Assembly (NCBI GenBank): GCA_002367285.1
Contig: DFBF01000094.1
Span: 3,429 to 16,656, forward strand
From: Rhodobacteraceae bacterium UBA3087
GTDB taxonomy: Bacteria > Pseudomonadota > Alphaproteobacteria > Rhodobacterales > Rhodobacteraceae
Length of the DNA stretch: 13,228 bases
Reading direction: 5' to 3'
Shown: piece after piece, positions 1 through 6,557 of the stretch
How the letters are laid out: each line of letters starts with the position of its first letter
Numbering within the stretch: the first letter of the stretch is position 1
Made by a program: the position numbers and the translations under genes
Notes under the pieces: model-generated
Told to the model about the DNA's origin: nothing
The model's input: only the letters and a program-made list of their open reading frames with translations
Databases searched by the model: none

Positions 1-231
1 GATCGCAATGTCATCATTGTCGTGGCAATTGAAGAACGGACCGTTGGCCTGATGGTGGACGCGGTGTCCGATATCCTGGCGATCTCCGAGGAAGACATGC
101 AACCGCCGCCCGAAATGCCTGCGGACAATGAACGGAACTTCGTTTCGGCTCTGACCATTGTCGATGGACGCATGATCCGCATTCTTGACCTCAACGCAGT
201 GCTTCCCCCGGCCGCCGAGGAAGCCGCATGA
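1..231 (+). CDS. cheW: Chemotaxis coupling protein CheW, C-terminal part (5' end outside window)
   Basis: The reading frame is open from the first base and gives 76 residues, so only the C-terminal half of a CheW of about 150-170 residues is present. CheW is the cytoplasmic SH3-like adaptor that links the histidine kinase CheA to methyl-accepting receptors. Visible family features are the strand-rich segment VIIVVAIEERTVGLMVDAVSDIL, which matches the CheW pattern in which a hydrophobic strand is followed by 'GL.VD.V..V', then a PPPEMP turn and the closing 'I.DGRMI.ILDLN..L' strand. The stop codon overlaps the cheR start (ATGA), which indicates translational coupling within one operon. The internal ATG at 22 is not the true start because homology continues upstream of it. 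An upstream cheA is expected but not visible. Confidence 0.9.
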   Translation, partial: DRNVIIVVAIEERTVGLMVDAVSDILAISEEDMQPPPEMPADNERNFVSALTIVDGRMIRILDLNAVLPPAAEEAA

Positions 232-1130
232 ACCAACTCCTCCAATCCACCGGGTCTGCGATCACGGGTCCTCCTCTTGAAGAAACCGCCTTCAAGCGGA
301 TCGCATCCATTGCACATATGGAAGCCGGCCTGGCAATCGCGCCAGGCAAGGCAGCCATGGTTCGAACACGCCTTGCACGTAGGCTGAGGGCCCTGAAACT
401 GGACAGCTATGACGCCTATTGTGAACTTGTTGCGAGTGACGCAGGTAGCGTTGAACGGCGCGAGATGATTTCAGCGCTCACGACCAACGTGTCTCACTTT
501 TTCCGGGAAGATCATCACTTTGACCGGATGAAAAGTGAAGTTCTTCCGGACCTTTTGGACAAGGCCAAGAACGGAGGTCGTGTCCGGATCTGGTCGGCAG
601 GCTGTTCAAACGGTCAGGAACCCTATTCGATCGCAATGACAATTCTGGAAATGGCAAACCTGCCAGAGACAGCAGACCTGCGTATTCTGGCAACAGACAT
701 CGACCCTAAAGTCATCTCCTTTGCGCGGCAGGGTATTTATGATCAACGCATGATGGCGGGGCTACCCGCGGACATGCGGGACAAGTATTTTTCGCATTCG
801 GCGTCAGGTCCTGGGCAATGGGCGGTGTCGGATGCGCTGAAGAAACTTGTGGTTTTTCGCGAATTGAATCTGCTGCAAAAATGGCCGATGCGTGGCTCGT
901 TTGACGTCATTTTGTGCCGCAACGTCGTTATCTACTTTGATGCGGACACCCAAACCCGGCTTTGGCACAGCTTTTCGAACGCCATGCACCCTGACTCGTG
1001 GCTGTTTCTTGGTCACTCCGAGCGCGTTTCCGATTGTTGCATGCACCTGTTTTCCAACCGTGGTGTTACCGCGTACCAGCGCACTGATGGCTTGCGCTCC
1101 CCCATTGCAAGCTCGAACGCGCACTCCTGA
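228..1130 (+). CDS. cheR: Chemotaxis protein methyltransferase CheR
   Basis: A 300-residue SAM-dependent glutamate methyltransferase that methylates receptor cytoplasmic helices during adaptation. The N-terminal helical domain (about 20-95) ends in the family signature TTNVSHFFREDHHF (85-98). The methyltransferase domain follows, with SAM-binding AGCSNGQEPYS (124-134), the acidic loop ATDID (155-159), and FDVILCRNVVIYF (225-237). The LFLGHSE segment (259-265) precedes the C-terminal strands. The length fits the family. The variants NVSHFF for the commoner NETSFF, and SNGQEPYS for STGEEPYS, are substitutions I regard as a known alphaproteobacterial flavour rather than damage. The start ATG overlaps the cheW stop by 4 nt, and cheY follows 12 nt after the stop. 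The MCP encoded in this cluster ends in a WxxF pentapeptide, a plausible docking site for this enzyme. Confidence 0.96.
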   Translation: MNQLLQSTGSAITGPPLEETAFKRIASIAHMEAGLAIAPGKAAMVRTRLARRLRALKLDSYDAYCELVASDAGSVERREMISALTTNVSHFFREDHHFDRMKSEVLPDLLDKAKNGGRVRIWSAGCSNGQEPYSIAMTILEMANLPETADLRILATDIDPKVISFARQGIYDQRMMAGLPADMRDKYFSHSASGPGQWAVSDALKKLVVFRELNLLQKWPMRGSFDVILCRNVVIYFDADTQTRLWHSFSNAMHPDSWLFLGHSERVSDCCMHLFSNRGVTAYQRTDGLRSPIASSNAHS

Positions 1131-1142
1131 AAGGACAAGATC

Positions 1143-1529
1143 ATGGCACTTCGTGACCAGTTGAGAACAATTGTGGTGGATGACATGTCAACCAGCCGCG
1201 GTCTTATCACGCAAGCCCTGGACGGCTTCGGTGTTCGCCAAATTGAAAGCGCACCCGATGGCCCTTCCGCTCTCCAAAAAATTGCGGCTTGGCCTGTCCA
1301 TCTTGTCATTTCCGACATGAATATGCCCGGTATGAATGGTCTCCAACTTCTGCATGCACTGCGAACAGCGCCGCAAACCAAAGGTGTTGGCTTCTTGCTG
1401 ATCACCGGCAAAGCCGATCGCGAAATCATCGAGCATGGCAAGAAGCTCGGGATGAACAACTTCCTGAAAAAACCCTTCCAACCCGATGAGTTGCGTAAAG
1501 CGATTGAAGCGATTGTTGGGCGTCTCTAA
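1143..1529 (+). CDS. cheY: CheY-like single-domain response regulator
   Basis: A 128-residue stand-alone receiver domain. Canonical receiver residues are present: the acidic pair D13-D14 in VVDDMS, the phosphoacceptor D58 in LVISDMNMPGMNG, T88 in LLITGKA, and K110 before the cis-proline in FLKKPF. There is no output domain, so the phosphorylated form should act by protein contact, most likely on the flagellar switch or as a phosphate sink. Alphaproteobacteria commonly carry several CheYs and the sequence alone does not say which role this one has. An AGGA ribosome binding site lies between the cheR stop and this ATG. It is the third gene of the cheW-cheR-cheY unit. Confidence 0.94.
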   Translation: MALRDQLRTIVVDDMSTSRGLITQALDGFGVRQIESAPDGPSALQKIAAWPVHLVISDMNMPGMNGLQLLHALRTAPQTKGVGFLLITGKADREIIEHGKKLGMNNFLKKPFQPDELRKAIEAIVGRL

Positions 1530-1539
1530 GGATTTCTCC

Positions 1540-1944
1540 ATGAAACAACACCCGCAAGAGACCGCCCCGGACACCGGGAGTGAAATCCTCATGAGCAAGC
1601 TGCTGGCAGGATGTTCAACTGAGATTGCGGCGTCAGCACGGTCTTGTACGCAATTGCAATGGGTGATGTCCCGGCTTCTTGAAACGGCCCAACATCCAGA
1701 CCTAGCCGCCGAAATGCATGTTCTGCAAGACATCGACCGTCTCCAGCAGACACTGGGGGATCTCGCATGCCTTCTGGAACTGATCAGTAGCCGAGCATTG
1801 GAACAGCCCGTTCAAAAAGAGGATTTTTTGTCGTCTCTCCGACTGGTCTCTCTTCGTACCCGCCTGTTGAATGAACCCGCTGGATCTGACAGCCAGCAAG
1901 AAGGTCTTGAAAGCTGTGAGGCCAGTGATGTGACTTGGCTATAA
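1540..1944 (+). CDS. Small helical protein with CheZ-like DxxxQ motif, possibly CheT-like (unknown function)
   Basis: A 134-residue protein at the end of the cheW-cheR-cheY operon. I chose the ATG at 1540 because an AAGGA Shine-Dalgarno overlaps the cheY stop and sits 7 nt upstream. A longer in-frame start at 1486 would lie inside cheY. There is no signal peptide and no membrane segment. The centre (about 15-83) is predicted to be amphipathic helix, with LQDIDRLQQTLGDL at 62-75. Within it D66 and Q70 form the DxxxQ spacing used by the CheY-P phosphatase CheZ (QDLTGQ). The C-terminal ~45 residues look less ordered. Small DxxxQ proteins called CheT are known at the ends of rhizobial che operons and are a plausible relative. 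I cannot establish orthology from the sequence alone. Phosphatase activity is an inference, and the protein may instead be a CheR- or CheY-binding partner. Confidence 0.75.
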   Translation: MKQHPQETAPDTGSEILMSKLLAGCSTEIAASARSCTQLQWVMSRLLETAQHPDLAAEMHVLQDIDRLQQTLGDLACLLELISSRALEQPVQKEDFLSSLRLVSLRTRLLNEPAGSDSQQEGLESCEASDVTWL

Positions 1945-1995
1945 GCCATCTGGTCGCACAGGTTCAAACACGCGATTGAAAGATCGAAACCGCAT

Positions 1996-2034
1996 AACAA
2001 AAATCCACCAGAACGCTCAATGCTTTTGGTGGCT
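1996..2034 (-). terminator. Rho-independent terminator after cheD
   Basis: Reading the minus strand, an 8-bp stem CCACCAAA / TTTGGTGG-type (2005-2012 pairing with 2025-2032, one G-U pair) encloses a 12-nt loop and is followed directly by ATTTTTGTT (1996-2004). It begins about 10 nt after the cheD stop, as expected for the end of the mcp-cheB-cheD unit. On the plus strand the same hairpin has only a short interrupted T run, so it would serve the cheW-side operon weakly if at all. Confidence 0.75.
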
Positions 2035-2042
2035 TTGCTGTT

Positions 2043-2573
2043 TCAAAACAACTCAATCTCATTGTGTACAACCGGGTTGGGCACGACAATTGGAACTTTG
2101 TTGTCCACTATTTTCACGCGGGCCCGCCCAGTCCCTGGCCAAAATTCCAAGCGGCGTGCTTTGTCTCCCCCCAAATCACCACCAACATGTTGAATCCGTT
2201 CACGGGCAAGAAAATCGATTACAAACTCACCATTTCGAACCCCTGCGTCGGACAGGCCTTGTATCATGCATGCACCGCCAAACACCTTCGCCTGAAGATT
2301 AAAGCGATCGGCACCCTGCCGGATCAAACCATTGATCAGGAGCTCCATCCCATTCACCCCATGGCCAAAAACATCGACTGCGTTACGGCTATCATCAGTG
2401 AACAATACATGGTTCATCCCGCCAATACCCCTGGCCGGGTCCCACAAACAAGCTGATACGCACGATCCCAGAAGTGTCGCAATCACGCGTTCCCTCCCTG
2501 CTTCGATCGCATGCTCACCCTGGCTAATATAGGTCCTCTGTAGGTGTCCATTTATTCCGCTGATGGCAGTCAT
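2043..2573 (-). CDS. cheD: Chemoreceptor glutamine deamidase CheD
   Basis: A 176-residue CheD, which deamidates receptor glutamines to glutamates and in some bacteria partners with CheC. The signature TLLGSCVSACLWDP carries the catalytic cysteine C38. GIGGMNHVLF carries the catalytic histidine H55. The third conserved block KVFGGA (96-101) follows. The length is normal for the family. The start ATG overlaps the cheB stop by 4 nt, so translation is coupled to cheB. A terminator follows the stop. No CheC is encoded in the window. Confidence 0.95.
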   Translation of the reverse strand: MTAISGINGHLQRTYISQGEHAIEAGRERVIATLLGSCVSACLWDPARGIGGMNHVLFTDDSRNAVDVFGHGVNGMELLINGLIRQGADRFNLQAKVFGGACMIQGLSDAGVRNGEFVIDFLARERIQHVGGDLGGDKARRLEFWPGTGRARVKIVDNKVPIVVPNPVVHNEIELF

Positions 2574-3610
2574 GTGCGCACCTCGCTATTTTTCCGGTTT
2601 GTTTCATCCAGGATGCGACCTGCGATCCCCCCAAGGGGAAGGGACACATCGACACCGCCCAATTCGCAAGCCATCCTCGGCATGCCATAAATCACACTTG
2701 TTTCCTTGTCCTGAGCGATGCAGAGCGCGCCTTCAGATCTCAGCGCCGCCATTCCCGCAGCTCCGTCCGAACCCATACCCGTCAGAAGGGTTGCAATGGC
2801 CCTGGATGCAACGGGCCGCGCGGACAAAAACAGGGCATCAACAGACGGACGATGGCCGGAAACCTTTTCTCCTGAACGCAATCGGGTTCGGGTTCCATCC
2901 GCGGACAATTCCATGTGATGTTCGCCCCCAGGGGCAATCATGACCTGGCCCTGCTGCACCAGTGAGGCGTCCTGTGCCAAACTGACATTCGGTTTGCAAA
3001 TTCCGTTCAGCCGGGCCGCAAAATTCACCAGAAACTGTGCTGGCATATGTTGTGTTATCAGTGTCGGTGGGCAGTCCGTGGGGAAGCCGGTCAAAACAGC
3101 TTCTAGAGCTTCGACACCGCCTGTGGACGCACCGATCAAAACGATCTTGTTGTTCCAATTTCTGTTTCCCTGCCTGTATGGCACCGTTGGTTGGATCCGA
3201 GCGGCCCCCATGACCCGCGCTTTGGCCGCCAAACAAAGGGCGTCGGCAAGGGCGGAAAGCGTTTCTTCTGCTCTTCCAAACCTGGGCTTACCAATGCACT
3301 CCACGGCGCCCAGAGCCAGAGCGCGAACCGCTGCTTCGCTGCCCTTCACGGTATGGGATGAGACCATGACCACCGGCATCGGACGTGCCTTCATCAGGCG
3401 TCGCAGGAACTCCAAACCATCCATTTGCGGCATTTCAACATCCAATGTCATGACATCTGGATTGTGCTTGCGGACGGCTTCACGCGCTTCGCGGGCCGAG
3501 CCGGCTTCGGCGACAACATCCAGCCTCGGGTCCGCTTCGAGGCCAAGCTTGATAAGTCGGCGAATACTGGCGCTGTCATCGACAATCAAGACACGCACAC
3601 TGTCAGACAT
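2570..3610 (-). CDS. cheB: Chemotaxis response regulator / protein-glutamate methylesterase CheB
   Basis: A 346-residue two-domain CheB that removes methyl groups from receptors when phosphorylated by CheA. The N-terminal receiver (about 4-125) has D11/D12 in VDDS, phosphoacceptor D57 in VMTLDVEMPQMDG, and K108 in IGKP. After a linker of about 25 residues the methylesterase domain carries the serine-hydrolase triad: S162 in IGASTGG, H188 in TQHMP, and D282 in LLTGMGSDGAAGM. Full length; all expected residues are present. A strong ribosome binding site (GGAGG, about 6 nt before ATG) supports the start at 3610. The gene lies 45 bp after the mcp stop and overlaps cheD. Confidence 0.97.
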   Translation of the reverse strand: MSDSVRVLIVDDSASIRRLIKLGLEADPRLDVVAEAGSAREAREAVRKHNPDVMTLDVEMPQMDGLEFLRRLMKARPMPVVMVSSHTVKGSEAAVRALALGAVECIGKPRFGRAEETLSALADALCLAAKARVMGAARIQPTVPYRQGNRNWNNKIVLIGASTGGVEALEAVLTGFPTDCPPTLITQHMPAQFLVNFAARLNGICKPNVSLAQDASLVQQGQVMIAPGGEHHMELSADGTRTRLRSGEKVSGHRPSVDALFLSARPVASRAIATLLTGMGSDGAAGMAALRSEGALCIAQDKETSVIYGMPRMACELGGVDVSLPLGGIAGRILDETNRKNSEVRT

Positions 3611-3655
3611 GTTTATCCTCCAAGACAGCCCTCCGATTGAAGTGTTGTCCCGTCA

Positions 3656-6400
3656 TCAGAAATCATCCCAATCATCTTCGACCGGCTGCATGGCCGTGGC
3701 GGTGGCTGTCGCCGATGTGTGGGATACAGCTGGCGAGGACTGCACCGGTTCTGTGGCGGCAGGCACCGGCCCACGGCGCGTGCTAAACACGTCGGGGGCC
3801 ACGATCGTTGCGCTGTTTGGCGCGGCGGCGCCGGTCTTGAACCGAGCCATCGTTTGCGTCAGGGAATCTGCTTCGCGGGTCAATGCGTGGCTGGCCGCCG
3901 TGGTTTCTTCGAACATTGCCGCGTTCTGCTGGGTCACCTGATCCAGCTGGTTCACCGCCGCGTTGATCTCTGCAAGGCCCGCGCTTTGTTCCCGCGCCGA
4001 CACGGCGATTTCGGATACATTGCGGCTGATCTCGCTGACGCTTTCGACGATCCCCTCCAACGCGGACCCCGCCTGGTCGACCAGTTCGGCACCGCGTTTC
4101 ACCTGGGCACCTGAGGCCGATATCTGCTCCTTGATCTCGCTCGCCGCATCCGAGGAGCGTTGCGCCAAGGCCCGCACTTCCGAGGCCACAACCGCGAAGC
4201 CACGCCCTGCTTCGCCCGCCCGGGCGGCTTCCACCCCCGCGTTCAACGCCAACAGGTTGGTCTGGAAGGCAATGTCGTCAATCACATTGGTGATCTTGGA
4301 AATCTGCTTGGAGGAGTTTTCGATCTCGCCCATCGCGCCGACCGCTTCCCGCACCACCGCGCCCGAGGCTTCGGCGTTCTGGCGGGCTGTTTCCACCACC
4401 GCGTTGGCATGCGCGGCCCCATCGGCCGCCGAGCGCACCGAGGAGGTCAGCTCATCCAGTGCCGAAGCGGTTTCTTCAAGCGTCGCCGCCTGTTTTTCCG
4501 TGCGTTGCGACAGGTCATCCGCAGCGTTGGATATCTCGCTGGCCTCGCCGTTGATCAGGTCGGCGTTCTCGACAACCCCCTGCATCGCGCCCAAAAGGCG
4601 ATCGACGGCGTCGTTGAAATCAAGCCGCAACTGGTCGTAATCCGCGCTGAAGGCTTCGTCGATCTTGGTGGTCAGATCGCCGTCCGACAGGCTTTCCAGC
4701 CCGACGCGCAGCGCATCGACAACCTGGTTCTGCGCCCGCTCCATCTCAAGACGCGTCGCCTCGGCCTGCTCAATCGCCCGGCGTGTTTCGGTCACATCAT
4801 TGCCGATCAAAACAATCCGCAAAGCCCGCCCGTTCGCATCGATAACCGGGGAAAAACCGCCGTCAACAATGGCCATTTCACCATTCGCACGCGGCAGTTC
4901 AAAGCGACCATAGACGGACTCACCTTTGTTCAAACGGTCAAACACCGCCCCCCGTTCGCGCGCCATGTCTTCATCAAAATTGAACAACGCATCGCTCGTG
5001 CGCCCCTTGAGGCGGCCTTCTTCCTCGCCCATCATGATGCAGAAGTGCGGGTTTGAATTGATCAACTCACCGGTCATCTGGAATTCTGCTTTGACCTGGT
5101 TCGTGTCAATTGCTTTCAAAATCGCTTCGTTCAGATACTGCGCTGTGACATCAGTCCATTCAACAACATAGCCCATCGTCTCACCAGCATCGTCCGTCAC
5201 CATGCTGATATCCAGATTGAACCGACTTTCACCAATCGCGATGCTGGCATGGTACGGCAGGTTTGCGGGATCTTGCAGCATGGAGCGCACCTGCGCGCGC
5301 ATGTCTGGTTCGTTATAGAAGTCCATGTTTGTCCCGACCATATTGGCCGGATCAAAATCGTCTCCGAACTGTCGGAAATCTTCAATATGGGTGTTCAGTG
5401 CATCGATCAGGGCGGGGTTGACGGATGTGATCAGCATATTCGCATCCGCCATCATGATGCAGGCAGACGAGCCTTCAAAGGCCGTCCCGCGGAACTTGTT
5501 TTCCTGTGCCTGAACCACCCCCAATGCCATTTGTTGGCTGAAGTCCTGCAAGGTCTGGGCAATCATGCCGAATTCATCACCCCGATGCCGCCCAGCGACG
5601 TCGATATCATAGTCTTCGGCCGAAACCCGATCGATCGCCTGCCCCAACCCGGCCAGCGGCTTGGTCACAATAAGGCGGACCCCCAACACCATGCCCAGCA
5701 AGGACAGCAGGAGCACACCGGCCGACAGGGCCAGGGCGACAAGCTGTTGGCTGGCAACCTGTTCGTGCAAATGTTCTGCCGTCCAGGCCAGCGCCAGAAC
5801 GCCCAGAACCTTGCCTGTTCCGGTCTTCACGGGATGTGCCCGCAACAGACCGTTTTGCGACGCCACGACCTCTCCGCGTTCCAAAGCTGTTTGGGCCAGG
5901 GCCAGAAGCTCCGCGTTGTCAAAGCCTTCGGTCCCAGCCTCGGTCAGGACCTTTCCCCGGTCACTCAGCGCCAGGCCATAAAGGGTTTCGGATGCTTCAT
6001 CCTCGACCAGATCAAGGATACGTTTTTCGATCCCGCGCGCGTTGCGCATCTGGAACGATCCTTGCAACACGGCCCCCGTGAATTCGGTCATCTCCGAGGC
6101 CTGATGCGCCATGGTGTCATCCACGATTGCATTGCTGACCCGATAGGACAGGACCGACAGCGCCAGGCCAAAAATGGCCCCGCCGACGGCCACCATCGAG
6201 GCAATCTTGAAAAAGACGGTATTGAAAATGACGCGGCGTTTTTTCACCGGGGTTGCCTGATCCATTTTATGGGCCTCTGACTTGGGTTCGGATGTCGGAT
6301 TGTGTAGTGTACTTGTGTCATCGGGGCCCTGCCCGGGTCTGTCTTGCCCTGGTTGGGCAAGTTTCAAATCCTTCAACGATTGAGCATCAGTTTGCGGCAT
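3656..6400 (-). CDS. Methyl-accepting chemotaxis protein with two PAS domains and a WxxF C-terminal tether
   Basis: A 914-residue inner-membrane chemoreceptor. In order: a cytoplasmic N-tail, TM1 (about 62-86), a periplasmic region of about 130 residues, TM2 (219-244), HAMP (245-297), two PAS-like sensor domains (about 305-425 and 440-550), a second HAMP-like helix (565-605), and the coiled-coil signalling domain (615-857). The hairpin tip contains the hallmark IAFQTNLLALNAGVEAARAGE. EE pairs at about 642-643 (LEETA) and 831-832 (FEETTAA) are likely methylation sites. A flexible Ala/Thr/Pro linker leads to DWDDF-COOH, a WxxF pentapeptide like the NWETF tether of E. coli receptors. Start: ATG 6400 has GGAGG 4 nt upstream. 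A second candidate, ATG 6265 (GAGG 8 nt upstream), begins just before the membrane anchor, and the 45 codons between them have unusually AT-rich third positions. First gene of mcp-cheB-cheD. Confidence 0.93.
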   Translation of the reverse strand: MPQTDAQSLKDLKLAQPGQDRPGQGPDDTSTLHNPTSEPKSEAHKMDQATPVKKRRVIFNTVFFKIASMVAVGGAIFGLALSVLSYRVSNAIVDDTMAHQASEMTEFTGAVLQGSFQMRNARGIEKRILDLVEDEASETLYGLALSDRGKVLTEAGTEGFDNAELLALAQTALERGEVVASQNGLLRAHPVKTGTGKVLGVLALAWTAEHLHEQVASQQLVALALSAGVLLLSLLGMVLGVRLIVTKPLAGLGQAIDRVSAEDYDIDVAGRHRGDEFGMIAQTLQDFSQQMALGVVQAQENKFRGTAFEGSSACIMMADANMLITSVNPALIDALNTHIEDFRQFGDDFDPANMVGTNMDFYNEPDMRAQVRSMLQDPANLPYHASIAIGESRFNLDISMVTDDAGETMGYVVEWTDVTAQYLNEAILKAIDTNQVKAEFQMTGELINSNPHFCIMMGEEEGRLKGRTSDALFNFDEDMARERGAVFDRLNKGESVYGRFELPRANGEMAIVDGGFSPVIDANGRALRIVLIGNDVTETRRAIEQAEATRLEMERAQNQVVDALRVGLESLSDGDLTTKIDEAFSADYDQLRLDFNDAVDRLLGAMQGVVENADLINGEASEISNAADDLSQRTEKQAATLEETASALDELTSSVRSAADGAAHANAVVETARQNAEASGAVVREAVGAMGEIENSSKQISKITNVIDDIAFQTNLLALNAGVEAARAGEAGRGFAVVASEVRALAQRSSDAASEIKEQISASGAQVKRGAELVDQAGSALEGIVESVSEISRNVSEIAVSAREQSAGLAEINAAVNQLDQVTQQNAAMFEETTAASHALTREADSLTQTMARFKTGAAAPNSATIVAPDVFSTRRGPVPAATEPVQSSPAVSHTSATATATAMQPVEDDWDDF
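6343..6361 (-). repeat. Perfect inverted repeat in the mcp leader/N-terminal region
   Basis: CTTGCCC (6343-6349) and GGGCAAG (6355-6361) form a 7-bp perfect stem around a 5-nt loop. It lies between the two candidate mcp start codons (6400 and 6265). If translation really starts at 6265 this hairpin is in the untranslated leader; otherwise it is inside coding sequence. No poly-T follows on either strand, so it is not a typical terminator. Confidence 0.6.
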
Positions 6401-6413
6401 GGGTCCTCCGTCC

Positions 6414-6433
6414 CCCCGACAGATCTGTCGGGG
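6414..6433. promoter_or_regulatory. Perfect 20-bp palindrome immediately upstream of the mcp ribosome binding site
   Basis: CCCCGACAGATCTGTCGGGG is its own reverse complement over all 20 bases. It ends 4 nt before the GGAGG ribosome binding site (6405-6409) of mcp, and it lies between that site and the candidate promoter at 6458-6487, so it would be in the 5' leader. As DNA it could be a dimeric repressor operator. As RNA it would form a hairpin next to the ribosome binding site and could affect translation or mRNA stability. The palindrome is certain; the function is inferred. Confidence 0.7.
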
Positions 6434-6457
6434 CAGCAATTGCGTATTTACAGGGAC

Positions 6458-6487
6458 ATTAGATCAGCAGAGTTGCGACCGCGTTAA
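6458..6487 (-). promoter_or_regulatory. Candidate sigma-70 promoter for mcp-cheB-cheD
   Basis: On the minus strand TTAACG (6482-6487, 4 of 6 to TTGACA) is followed after 18 nt by TCTAAT (6458-6463, 5 of 6 to TATAAT). Transcription would start near 6450 and give a leader of about 50 nt to the ATG at 6400 that contains the 20-bp palindrome. It is placed between the tdh terminator and mcp, where a promoter is expected. No clear flagellar sigma-28 pattern was seen. Confidence 0.45.
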
Positions 6488-6502
6488 TCGCGCCAGCAAG
6501 AA

Positions 6503-6519
6503 AGAAGATAAAATCTTCT
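6503..6519. repeat. 17-nt perfect inverted repeat in the tdh-mcp intergenic region
   Basis: AGAAGAT (6503-6509), a 3-nt spacer AAA, and ATCTTCT (6513-6519) form a perfect 7-bp stem. It lies just upstream of the candidate mcp promoter. It could be a second, weak transcription stop for kbl-tdh (TTCTTTCTTG follows on the minus strand) or a protein-binding site. The repeat is seen directly; the role is unknown. Confidence 0.5.
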
Positions 6520-6536
6520 GGAAGGTAAGTTTCGTC

Positions 6537-6557
6537 TAAAAACAGTTCATTAGAACT
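6537..6557 (-). terminator. Weak rho-independent terminator after the tdh pseudogene
   Basis: Starting just past the tdh stop (6558-6560), the minus strand reads AGTTC-TAAT-GAACT (6544-6557), then GTTTTTA. The stem is only 5 bp and AT-rich, so efficiency is doubtful, but the position at the end of the kbl-tdh unit fits. Confidence 0.45.

Noticed and set aside
5249..6280. 343-codon plus-strand open frame opposite mcp
   Set aside because: It lies entirely antisense to well-supported receptor sequence, has no ribosome binding site, and its composition (Gln/His/Arg-rich) is that of the complement of a GC-biased gene.
6398..6439. TTG start for mcp at 6439
   Set aside because: The extension would translate the 20-bp palindrome and the ribosome binding site of the ATG at 6400; no ribosome site precedes the TTG.
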